Assembly (NCBI GenBank): GCA_016781115.1
Contig: JADDQX010000083.1
Coordinates: forward strand, 1-9,305
Source: Actinomycetota bacterium
Lineage (GTDB): Bacteria > Actinomycetota > CADDZG01 > WHSQ01
Direction of reading: 5' to 3'
DNA length: 9,305 nucleotides
Positions within the stretch are counted from its first letter, which is position 1. Every line of letters begins with the position of its first letter. This document shows, piece after piece, positions 1 to 8,756 of this stretch. Both the position numbers and the translations under genes were made by a program. The notes under the pieces were generated by a model. That model was not told where the DNA came from and did no database searches. It saw only the letters and a program-made list of their open reading frames with translations.

Positions 1-396
1 ATCTAGCTTCTCGCCAAGACCTACCAGCTCCAGGATCTGCGGGACCTGCTTGTTCACGACAGATCGGGGCCGGTTGATCACCTCGAGCCCGAAGGCGACG
101 TTCTCGAAAACGGTCTTGTTCGGGAGCAGCTTGAAGTTCTGGAACACGCAGCCGACGTTGCGCCGGAGATACGGCACGCGCCATCGAGGCAGCGTCGCCA
201 GGTTCTTTCCCGCAACGAAGATGTCACCCGAGGTGGGGTCCTCTTCCTTAGTGAGCAGCTTGATGAAGGTGGACTTCCCCGAGCCCGACGGACCGACGAC
301 GAAGACGAACTCCCCCTTCTCGATCTCGATAGAGACACCGTCGAGGGCGCGGTTTCCCGTCTTGTAGTCCTTGATGATGTCGACTGTCCTGATCAT
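1..396 (-). CDS. ftsE: Cell-division ABC transporter ATP-binding protein FtsE (3' part beyond the left edge)
   Basis: The first 132 codons of an ABC ATPase are visible; the rest, including the signature motif, Walker B and the H-loop, lies outside the window. Walker A GPSGSGKST is at residues 35-43 and the Q-loop glutamine is near residue 86 in the stretch RRNVGCVFQNFKLL, followed by TVFENVAF, a pattern typical of FtsE rather than of general importers. FtsE pairs with the membrane protein FtsX at the division site and, in characterised species, controls peptidoglycan hydrolases. The ATG at 396 is 23 bp after the stop of the R2lox-like gene, in the same direction, so co-transcription is likely. 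No good Shine-Dalgarno precedes this ATG; the upstream TACCCT could be a -10 for a leaderless transcript, but that is a guess. ftsX would be expected next, beyond the window. Confidence 0.93.
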   Translation of the reverse strand, partial: MIRTVDIIKDYKTGNRALDGVSIEIEKGEFVFVVGPSGSGKSTFIKLLTKEEDPTSGDIFVAGKNLATLPRWRVPYLRRNVGCVFQNFKLLPNKTVFENVAFGLEVINRPRSVVNKQVPQILELVGLGEKLD

Positions 397-419
397 GTGG
401 TCTATAGGGTAGCGAAAGC

Positions 420-1517
420 TCAGCCGGTGGCGGTCGTCAAACGGTCGAAATAGCGGCGTGGATGCTCTTCTCCGTGCAGGTCTTCATAGTCCTCCCACGC
501 CCTGTTGTAGTAGGCGTAGCCACGCCTGATGACCTCGTCACATGTCGCTTCGGACAGCCCCACGACCCGCAGGCGCTTGGTCAACGAGACCAGCGAGAAG
601 TTCCGTACGCCGTACGGGTCTACCCGCAGATTCGGCGGCACCTCCTCCGGCCCCACCGCGAACCGCCGGTCGGGAGCGGCGACGATCCTGCAGGCGGATT
701 CGAGCACACGCAGGACGGTGTCCTCCACCCGCTCGAGCAGCGCCGGTTCCCGGATCCCCGCCTCCATCAGTGCCCGCACGCCGAAGTTGACGTGACGGGA
801 CTCATCGCGTGCTACCGCAGTGAAGCCCGCGTAGAAACCCGGCATGATCCCCATCTCTCGCAAGATCCCGAGCAGGAACTTCTGCCCCGTCAAGGCCAAC
901 ATGCCCTCGATGATCAAGTGATAGATCGTGACTCCCTCGACCCAGGCGCCGTAGTCATGAGGCTTCCGGCGAACGGCTTCGGTCGCCTCCACCAGATCCC
1001 GGTCGAAGATCGTGCGGAAACCGCCGACGACGTGATCGCGCAGCCGCGCCAGCACCTCCGACAAGCCCCCCGGGATCCCCACGACTTCGGCGAAGAAGCG
1101 CGAGAAGAAGACCGAATGACGCGCCTCGTCGACCAACTGCGTCGACAGGAAGATACGGGAGGGTTCATCGGGGGCCGCGTGCACGAGAGGGGACAAGGTG
1201 TCGGTCACCGCTTGCTCGCCCACGAAGAACAACGTGAACGATCGCTGCAGCTCGACCCGGAAGCCTTCGAAGCCGTCCTGCATGGCCTGCCACTGCACCA
1301 CGTCCTCGGAGAAGTCCAGGTCCTGCGTGCTCCAGTTCTGCTTCTCCCACCGGTTGTACAGATCCATCGGCGTAGCGCGGGAGCGCAACAGCCAGTCCAT
1401 GTGCAGGTAGACGTCGTCGATATCTACATGCCGCATCTCCGGCAGCGTCGCGTCCTCTACCCGCGCGACGACGTCCGGCATCTCCGGGGTCATGCCGGCC
1501 ATCATGGCACCTGTCAA
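420..1517 (-). CDS. R2-like ligand-binding oxidase (R2lox-type ferritin-like di-metal protein)
   Basis: The 365-residue product carries the carboxylate-bridged di-metal motifs of the R2/ferritin-like fold: E101, E131-x2-H134 (EARH), E204, and E239-x2-H242 (ESRH). Two further residues point to R2lox rather than a true ribonucleotide reductase R2. V104 lies three after the first ligand Glu, and Y199 lies five before E204, matching the Val and Tyr that form the ether cross-link in mycobacterial R2lox (E68/V71 and Y162/E167 in Rv0233, from memory). R2lox proteins hold a Mn/Fe cofactor and a long-chain fatty-acid ligand; the physiological substrate is unknown. The segment LYNRWEKQNWS also fits the group. 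The gene overlaps the prfB stop by 4 bp (TTGA) when started at TTG 1517. ATG codons at 1505 and 1502 are alternatives, with AGGTG placed better for 1502. At roughly 300-315 residues known R2lox proteins are shorter, and the extra length here is mostly at the N-terminus. Confidence 0.85.
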   Translation of the reverse strand: MTGAMMAGMTPEMPDVVARVEDATLPEMRHVDIDDVYLHMDWLLRSRATPMDLYNRWEKQNWSTQDLDFSEDVVQWQAMQDGFEGFRVELQRSFTLFFVGEQAVTDTLSPLVHAAPDEPSRIFLSTQLVDEARHSVFFSRFFAEVVGIPGGLSEVLARLRDHVVGGFRTIFDRDLVEATEAVRRKPHDYGAWVEGVTIYHLIIEGMLALTGQKFLLGILREMGIMPGFYAGFTAVARDESRHVNFGVRALMEAGIREPALLERVEDTVLRVLESACRIVAAPDRRFAVGPEEVPPNLRVDPYGVRNFSLVSLTKRLRVVGLSEATCDEVIRRGYAYYNRAWEDYEDLHGEEHPRRYFDRLTTATG

Positions 1518-2648
1518 CGAGCCTCGGCCGGAGCGGTGTCCGAAGCACCCGCTTTCGTCGCTTTCCGACGAAGCTCGGCCTCGACGAAGGCTCTGATGTC
1601 ACCATCGAGCACCCCGTTCACGTTGCCCTTCTCGAGACCGGTCCGGTGGTCTTTGACCATCTGATACGGGTGCAGCACGTATGAGCGGATCTGCGAGCCG
1701 AAGCCGATATCTCGCTTCTCACCGCGGAGCGCTTCGAGCTCTGCCTCGCGCTCCTCGCGCGCTCGTGCGAGCAGACGCGACTTCAGGATGCGCATCGCGA
1801 CGTTCCGGTTCTGCATCTGAGATCGCTCGTTCTGACACGAGACGACGATCCCCGTCGGCAGGTGCGTGATACGCACCGCCGAATCGGTGACGTTCACGTG
1901 CTGTCCGCCTGCGCCGGACGAGCGATAGGTGTCGATGCGCAGGTCCTCCGGGTCGATCTCGACGTCGACGTCGTCTTCCACCTCCGGCGTCACGTCGACC
2001 GATGCGAACGACGTGTGCCGTCGTTTAGCGGAGTCGAACGGCGAGATCCTGACGAGCCTGTGCACTCCCCGTTCGGCAGCCAGCAGACCATACGCATGCC
2101 GCCCCGTCACCGTCAGCGTCGCACCTTTGATACCCGCCTCTTCCCCCGGCGTTACCTCGACCAGCTCGGCCTTGAAGCCGTCGCGCTCGGCCCAGCGTTG
2201 GTACATACGCAGCAGCATCTCCGCCCAGTCCTGCGAGTCCGTACCGCCCTCCCCCGCGTGAACCTCGAGGATCGCGGCATTGTCGTCGAACTCTCCCGAC
2301 AGAAGCGCGCTGACCTCGAGGGTGGCGAGATCACGCTCGATCGCCTGCAGCTCCGCATCGGCCTCGGCCGCGGTGGCCTCGTCTTCCTCGCCCTCCGCAA
2401 GCTCCCACAGCACCTTCACATCCGAGATACGCGCGGCCATCCGGTCGTGTGCGGTGATGTCCTCCGACAGGCGCGACAACTCCCCCATCACCTTCTGTGC
2501 TGCAGGGGGATCGTCCCAGAACCCGGGAACTGCGGAGCGCTCTTTGAGCTGGTCTAGCCGGGCGCGTTTGCGGTCGACGTCAAAGGTACTCCTTGACGTG
2601 GGAGAACGACGCTTCGACCGTAGCGAGACGTGCGCTTATGTCTTCCAC
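1514..2648 (-). CDS. prfB: Peptide chain release factor 2, expressed by programmed +1 frameshift
   Basis: RF2 recognises UGA/UAA and triggers peptide release on the ribosome. The joined product is 377 residues: 22 zero-frame codons from GTG 2648, then a +1 shift at CTT TGA C (2585-2579) into the 355-codon main frame. Full-length numbering places the stop-codon-reading tripeptide SPF at about 202-204 and the catalytic GGQ at about 247-249, nearly as in E. coli RF2. The residues around the shift (KEYL then DVDRKRARLDQL) align with the YLDYDAKKERLEEV region of E. coli RF2, which supports the join. Reading only the main frame would give a falsely short gene starting near 2491. GTG 2648 is the only plausible start after the upstream stop, but its GGAG is only 2 nt away, so the start is less certain than the shift. 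The gene follows the beta-propeller by 43 bp and overlaps the R2lox-like gene. Confidence 0.95.
2579..2594 (-). promoter_or_regulatory. RF2 programmed +1 frameshift site
   Basis: On the minus strand the sequence reads AAGGAG TAC CTT TGA C. An internal Shine-Dalgarno-like AAGGAG lies 3 nt upstream of the slippery CTT, followed by an in-frame TGA and C. This is the same arrangement as the E. coli prfB site. Known mechanism: when RF2 is scarce, slow reading of UGA lets the peptidyl-tRNA slip forward one base so full-length RF2 is made, giving autoregulation. Confidence 0.95.
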
Positions 2649-2691
2649 GACTCCGAGACTAGCCCGGCGCGGCCCGAGTCCGGTTCCCCGT

Positions 2692-3672
2692 TCACCGCTG
2701 TGGCGTGAGACGCGTCACGGTGTCGTCGCCCTGGTTCGCCACCCACACGCTTCCGGCGCCTATCGCCACGGCCTGGGGTTGATCGCCTACCTCGAAGACC
2801 TCTCCCGTCCATTCGCTCTCTTGCGGATCGATCCTTATCAGCGTGTCGTCATCCGGACGCGTCACCCACACGTAGCCCTCTCCCGCTGCGATCGCGCTCG
2901 GCTGCCCTCCGACGACGACTGGGACACCGACCTCGGAGTTCGAGGCCGGATCGATGTGCGACACCGTCCCATCGTTGAAGTTCGCCACCCAGAGCCCGTC
3001 CTCCCCCGCGGCCACGCTGGTGGGGCTGTCACCAACGGCGATCGTTTCGATCACCGATCTGGAGGTGGGATCGATCCGGATCAAGACGTCGTCCACCACA
3101 TCGGTCACCCAGATGCTGCCGAAGCCGACTGCGATCGCCGACGGGAACGCGTCGGGCAGCTCGATCGGGTCCCCATCGACCATGCCGCTCTCGAGGTCGA
3201 TCTTCCAGATCGATCCGTCGTCGAAAGCGGCGACCCACAACGAGGTCCCGTCGCTCGCGAGCGCCTGCGGAGTCCTACCCACCGAGACCCTCGACACCCC
3301 GCCCCCGCCATCATCCGCAGGTCGCACCCGCGCGATCTTCGAGCCTTGGATGAAACCGACCCAGATGCCACTGTCCGTTACGGCGACGCCGCCCGGCAAC
3401 GCCTTCAGTTCGACGGGCTCATCCTCGGTGGCACCGTCCACGCGCTGCAGCGTCTCGTCGGCACCATGCGCTACCCACACCCCGAGCGGGCCGTAGCCGA
3501 TCGCCTGGGGGGCGTCACCGACCTTGAGCGTCTGCGCATCCAGTCCCGGCCGCGCGGTGGGGCGAGTCACGAGGAATACCGCTAGACCGAAGGCGACGAC
3601 CACGCCCACCAAGCCGATCAGCGGGATGCGAAAGCCGAGCAGATCCACACGGCGCGCCAAGAGGTCCGTCAC
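2692..3672 (-). CDS. Membrane-anchored seven-bladed beta-propeller protein (YVTN/Vgb-like)
   Basis: The 326-residue product has an N-terminal hydrophobic segment at about residues 15-36, preceded by Arg residues, with no clear cleavage site. It is probably a signal anchor with the rest outside the membrane. Residues from about 47 to the end form seven repeats, each with a core like 'PxAIAxGxGSxWVA' followed by 'DDTxxRIDP'. The Trp-Val pairs are at about 66, 104, 146, 188, 228, 269 and 310, roughly 40 residues apart, as in YVTN/virginiamycin-B-lyase-like propellers. No catalytic residues can be assigned; such domains may bind ligands or proteins. The chosen start is GTG 3672, since the anchor needs it, though its Shine-Dalgarno is weak. 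It is the first gene after the terminator at 3727-3765 and precedes prfB by 43 bp. Specific function unknown. Confidence 0.85.
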   Translation of the reverse strand: MTDLLARRVDLLGFRIPLIGLVGVVVAFGLAVFLVTRPTARPGLDAQTLKVGDAPQAIGYGPLGVWVAHGADETLQRVDGATEDEPVELKALPGGVAVTDSGIWVGFIQGSKIARVRPADDGGGGVSRVSVGRTPQALASDGTSLWVAAFDDGSIWKIDLESGMVDGDPIELPDAFPSAIAVGFGSIWVTDVVDDVLIRIDPTSRSVIETIAVGDSPTSVAAGEDGLWVANFNDGTVSHIDPASNSEVGVPVVVGGQPSAIAAGEGYVWVTRPDDDTLIRIDPQESEWTGEVFEVGDQPQAVAIGAGSVWVANQGDDTVTRLTPQR

Positions 3673-3693
3673 TGTCCGGTGCGATCGCAGCTG

Positions 3694-3722
3694 AGCCTAG
3701 CCATGTGCGCCCAGGTTAGCGA
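3694..3722 (-). promoter_or_regulatory. Weak candidate promoter for the propeller-prfB-R2lox-ftsE run
   Basis: On the minus strand TCGCTA (3722-3717) and TAGGCT (3699-3694) are separated by 17 bp, just downstream of the preceding terminator and about 20 bp before GTG 3672. Only the TAnnnT shape of the -10 is good; the -35 match is poor. A promoter is expected here because the upstream transcript should end at 3727-3765, but this exact assignment is tentative. Confidence 0.2.
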
Positions 3723-3726
3723 TGGC

Positions 3727-3765
3727 GAAAAGAAACAGGGACCCGGCATCGCCGGGTCCCTGTTT
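3727..3765 (-). terminator. Strong rho-independent terminator of the LPFTG protein gene
   Basis: A perfect 15-bp inverted repeat (AAACAGGGACCCGGC, arms 3733-3747 and 3751-3765, 3-nt loop) lies 15 bp after the stop codon at 3781. On the minus strand the 3' arm runs into TTTCTTTT, giving the U-rich tail of an intrinsic terminator. The plus-strand side has only TTT followed by GG, so action is mainly for minus-strand transcripts. Confidence 0.9.
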
Positions 3766-3780
3766 GGAAGGTGTTGCTGT

Positions 3781-4812
3781 CTAGGCGGTGGTGCGCGCCT
3801 TGAGGCTGAGCGCACCGGCGGCGATCAAGAGCAGGGCGATCCCCACGAGCGGGAGCAGGTCCGCCGCTCCGGTGAAGGGAAGAACTCCACCCTGCGCGGC
3901 AACCGCGGCACCCACAGCGGGGGCTGCTGCCACTGCCGCCGGAGCAACGGCTGCCGGCTGGGCCGCAGCCCTGACGCGGATCCCGAGAACAACAGTGTTG
4001 GCGGGAGCCGCGGGCGTTCCGATCAGTTCGGGCGCCACGACCGGCGGCGTCTCGCATGGCTGGATACCCGCCATGGTTGCGTCTGCATCACATGGCTGGC
4101 CGGGCGTCTTGTCGATCACGACACCCTTGACCTCTTCGCACTTCTGGATGCCGGGCATCTGCGCGTCCAGGTCGCACGGGGACACGCGGGTCCCTCCGAC
4201 CTCGTCGGGCTTGCCGCACCAGCCCTCGTTGTCGTCGTCGAAGTCCTGGTCGTTACCGCAACCGTTGTTGCCGTCCTGGTCGTAGATGTCGGTTCCGCCG
4301 GTGCCGTTCGGCTTGTCGGCGCCACAGGTGCCGTCACCGGACTCCCGTGCCGTCACCGGCTCGCAGCGCTCCGGCCCGCGACCATCGTCATCGGGATCGG
4401 ACTCGGACCTGCCCTGGTTGCCGGAACCGCCGTTCTCGATGTACTTGTCCTTGCCGGAGGGATGGCTCGAAGCGTTGGGGTCGTCGTCGTTGTCTCGGCC
4501 ATCGCTATCGGTGTCTTCGTTGTAAGCAGTTCCGGAGTCCGAATCGGCGTCGCCGTCGTGATCGGAGGCGCCACCCTGCCCCGACGAGGTGTCACCGCTG
4601 TTGCCACCGCTGTTGCCACCGCTGTTGCCACCGCTGTTGCCACCGCTGCCGGTGTCGCTACTGCCCCCGCCGGCCTCGCTGCTGGCACCGCTGTTGCCGC
4701 CACCCTGCGTGTGATCGTCCTTGTGATGCGCCAGCGCCGCCGGCGCGCCCAGTGCCAGCAGCAGTGCCAGCAGTGCTGCGAAAACGACCACGGTTCCCGT
4801 CCGCCTTGCCAT
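3781..4812 (-). CDS. Secreted Asp/Gly-rich LPFTG cell-wall-anchored protein
   Basis: The 343-residue product has a signal peptide (MARRTG, hydrophobic core to about residue 25, AALA before HH). A low-complexity Gly/Asn/Ser stretch follows, with GGNS repeats at about 57-73, then a highly acidic region (about 84-195) rich in DxDxD-like runs. Eight cysteines (150, 163, 185, 199, 213, 225, 241, 253) occupy the middle. A duplicated 15-residue unit is present: PCDLDAQMPGIQKCE (212-226) and PCDADATMAGIQPCE (240-254). An Ala/Pro-rich spacer leads to LPFTG (311-315), a hydrophobic helix and a KAR tail, which is a sortase sorting signal. Export by Sec and covalent attachment to the cell wall are expected. 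The Asp runs could bind calcium, but this is inference. ATG 4812 is well supported by AGGAGG at 4826-4821 with 8-nt spacing. The gene ends in a strong terminator. I recognise no named family. Confidence 0.85.
   Translation of the reverse strand: MARRTGTVVVFAALLALLLALGAPAALAHHKDDHTQGGGNSGASSEAGGGSSDTGSGGNSGGNSGGNSGGNSGDTSSGQGGASDHDGDADSDSGTAYNEDTDSDGRDNDDDPNASSHPSGKDKYIENGGSGNQGRSESDPDDDGRGPERCEPVTARESGDGTCGADKPNGTGGTDIYDQDGNNGCGNDQDFDDDNEGWCGKPDEVGGTRVSPCDLDAQMPGIQKCEEVKGVVIDKTPGQPCDADATMAGIQPCETPPVVAPELIGTPAAPANTVVLGIRVRAAAQPAAVAPAAVAAAPAVGAAVAAQGGVLPFTGAADLLPLVGIALLLIAAGALSLKARTTA
4594..4648 (-). repeat. 12-bp in-frame tandem repeat encoding Gly-Gly-Asn-Ser
   Basis: Four identical copies of ACCGCTGTTGCC (plus-strand reading; 4594-4641) are followed by a partial fifth to 4648; another isolated copy is near 4687. 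The period is a multiple of three, so copy-number change would alter the length of the GGNS linker without a frameshift. Confidence 0.9.
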
Positions 4813-4844
4813 GTCCCTTTCCTCCTATTTCGCCCATCTGACTA

Positions 4845-4856
4845 GTTACATGTGAC
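4845..4856. promoter_or_regulatory. Quasi-palindrome upstream of the LPFTG protein gene
   Basis: GTTACATGTGAC is a 12-bp inverted repeat with one mismatched pair, placed about 32 bp upstream of ATG 4812 and just upstream of the Shine-Dalgarno. It could be an operator half-site pair, but a single short imperfect palindrome is weak evidence. The rest of the spacer 4813-4963 shows no clear secA terminator. Confidence 0.2.
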
Positions 4857-4963
4857 GATTTATCCCAGTCAGAGCGGGCCTAAACATAGAGTTAGTGGAC
4901 AATCACGCTGCGTGGTCGAACAAGCGTCATGTTGGCAGAATGCAGCCTCTTGACTACGCTGCG

Positions 4964-7720
<2,757 letters not shown>

Positions 7721-7728
7721 CGCAACCC

Positions 7729-7757
7729 ATTATCACGGGTCGTGCAGCGTTTCCGCA
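7729..7757 (-). promoter_or_regulatory. Candidate secA promoter, possibly leaderless
   Basis: On the minus strand TGCGGA (7757-7752) and GATAAT (7734-7729) are 17 bp apart, and GATAAT ends 8 nt before the secA ATG. The -10 matches five of six consensus bases; the -35 matches about three. If used, transcription would begin at or just before the start codon, which fits the lack of a Shine-Dalgarno. The tandem hairpins would then lie upstream of the transcript. Confidence 0.4.
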
Positions 7758-7782
7758 CCCGGAGGTGCCGGCCGAGAAGGAC

Positions 7783-7850
7783 CTACTAAGGCCACCTTGC
7801 GCGCAGCCAAGGGGGCCTTAGCACGCATGGCCGGCCTCGGCCGGCCATGA
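7783..7850. repeat. Double-hairpin 68-bp element, copy 1
   Basis: The copy folds into two adjacent hairpins. Hairpin A (7786-7821) pairs CTAAGGCC with GGCCTTAG, has one A/G mismatch, then pairs CCTTG with CAAGG around the 8-nt loop CGCGCAGC. After CACG, hairpin B (7826-7849) pairs CATGGCCGG with CCGGCCATG around CCTCGG, with further inner pairing possible. It is 56/68 identical to copy 2, which follows directly. There is no T-tract in either direction, so it is not a standard intrinsic terminator. It could be a repeat of the REP type, a transcription-attenuating structure after the response regulator, or part of a secA leader. Confidence 0.8.
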
Positions 7851-7918
7851 CTACTACTGCCGCCTTGCGCGCAGCCAAGGGGGCGGTAGCACGCATGGTC
7901 GGCGCTAGCCGACCAAGA
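7851..7918. repeat. Double-hairpin 68-bp element, copy 2
   Basis: This copy abuts the stop codon of the response regulator (7921-7919) and repeats the architecture of copy 1. Hairpin A pairs CTACTGCC with GGCGGTAG (one T/G pair), with the same CCTTG/CAAGG inner stem and an identical CGCGCAGC loop. Hairpin B pairs TGGTCGGC with GCCGACCA around GCTA. Relative to copy 1, A-T becomes C-G at one stem A pair and C-G becomes T-A at one stem B pair, so pairing is kept despite sequence change. The element's first bases CTACT recur at the response-regulator stop (7919), hinting at the duplication boundary. Confidence 0.8.
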
Positions 7919-8608
7919 CTACTTGATGTCGAGCAGCTTCTCTCGCACCGCGTAGACCACGGCCTCCATACGGGAGTGCAGGTGCAGCTTCTCCAAGATG
8001 TTGCGCACGTGGTTCTTGACCGTGTTCTCGGAGATGAAGAGCTCGGAGCCGATGTCGCGGTTGTTGAGACCCTTCGCCACCAGCTTCAAGACCTCTAGCT
8101 CGCGCTCGGTGAGACGGGGGCCGGGAACCTGGGTCCGCTCGTCGCGGCGCTTGACCATCGCGGCGAACTCGTTCAGGAGCTTCGACGCCATGGATGGCGA
8201 TATCAGGCTCTGTCCCTGCTGGACCGCCCGAACCGCGTCCGCCACCTCCTCGATGGAGATCTCCTTAAGGAGATAGCCGGTCGCTCCCGCCTTGATCGCC
8301 TCGTAGAGATCGCCCTCTTCGACCGAGGTCGTGAGCATCAAGATCTTCGTCGACGGAAGGGTGTCCTTGATCGAGCGGGTCGCCTCGATGCCCGTCCGCT
8401 TCGGCATCCGAACATCCATCAGGACCACGTCCGGCGTCGTCTCCTCGGCCTTCAGGATCGCTTCGTTGCCGTCGCTCGCTTCCCCAACGACCTCGATGTC
8501 GGTCTCGGCTTCGAGCACCATCTGGAGGCCTCTGCGGAACAACTCGTGGTCGTCCACGATCAGGACGCGGATCGCGTCCTCGCCCGACCCAACTGGAGCG
8601 TTTGCCAC
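7919..8608 (-). CDS. NarL/FixJ-family response regulator (receiver + LuxR-type HTH)
   Basis: The 229-residue protein starts at GTG 8608, chosen for the preceding GAGGGG with about 5-nt spacing; the frame stays open to 8692 but the extra residues look non-domain. The receiver domain (about 13-130) has acidic residues D19/D20, the phospho-acceptor D65 in VVLMDVRMPK, T93/T94 and K115. The LuxR-type DNA-binding domain (about 165-225) contains LTERELEVLKLVAKGLNNRDIG and SENTVKNHVRNIL, which is canonical. It should bind DNA as a dimer after phosphorylation. No histidine kinase is visible nearby, so the partner and targets are unknown. It lies between comF and secA, where many bacteria have the hibernation factor gene hpf. 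The stop codon directly abuts the tandem hairpin element. Confidence 0.95.
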   Translation of the reverse strand: MANAPVGSGEDAIRVLIVDDHELFRRGLQMVLEAETDIEVVGEASDGNEAILKAEETTPDVVLMDVRMPKRTGIEATRSIKDTLPSTKILMLTTSVEEGDLYEAIKAGATGYLLKEISIEEVADAVRAVQQGQSLISPSMASKLLNEFAAMVKRRDERTQVPGPRLTERELEVLKLVAKGLNNRDIGSELFISENTVKNHVRNILEKLHLHSRMEAVVYAVREKLLDIK

Positions 8609-8680
8609 CGAGCCCCCTCTTGTTAGCAGCGATCGGAATGTTCCTCGCACCTTGGAGTCTAGTCCGAAGCCGCTCCCAGA

Positions 8681-8702
8681 TGCCCTAAGCAATAGTGCCT
8701 AG
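8681..8702. promoter_or_regulatory. Possible direct-repeat site upstream of the response regulator
   Basis: TGCCCTA and TGCC-TAG occur 15 bp apart in the 148-bp gap between comF and the response regulator, about 75 bp before GTG 8608. NarL-type regulators often bind short repeats near their own promoters, so autoregulation is conceivable. The match is short and could be chance. TTGAAG in the same gap could be a -35, but no good -10 follows it. The rest of the gap (8609-8756) shows no clear terminator for comF. Confidence 0.15.
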
Positions 8703-8756
8703 ATACTTCAAGCTACCGGTTTAGTTCCTCCGACCCCGGACTTCGACACCTCTTCT

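Noticed and set aside
462..1664. 400-codon plus-strand open frame
   Set aside because: Antisense to the R2lox-like gene, whose metal ligands and family motifs are unambiguous; the plus frame is Arg/His/Gln-rich without domains.
3679..4845. 388-codon plus-strand open frame with hydrophobic VVVV/TAVATAVA runs
   Set aside because: It mirrors the LPFTG protein gene. The hydrophobic and Ala-Thr runs are the complement of its Asp-rich and GGNS codons, while the minus strand has a Shine-Dalgarno, signal peptide, LPFTG and terminator.
7783..7918. CRISPR-like array
   Set aside because: Copies are directly abutting with no unique spacers and have two internal hairpins each, and no cas genes are present.
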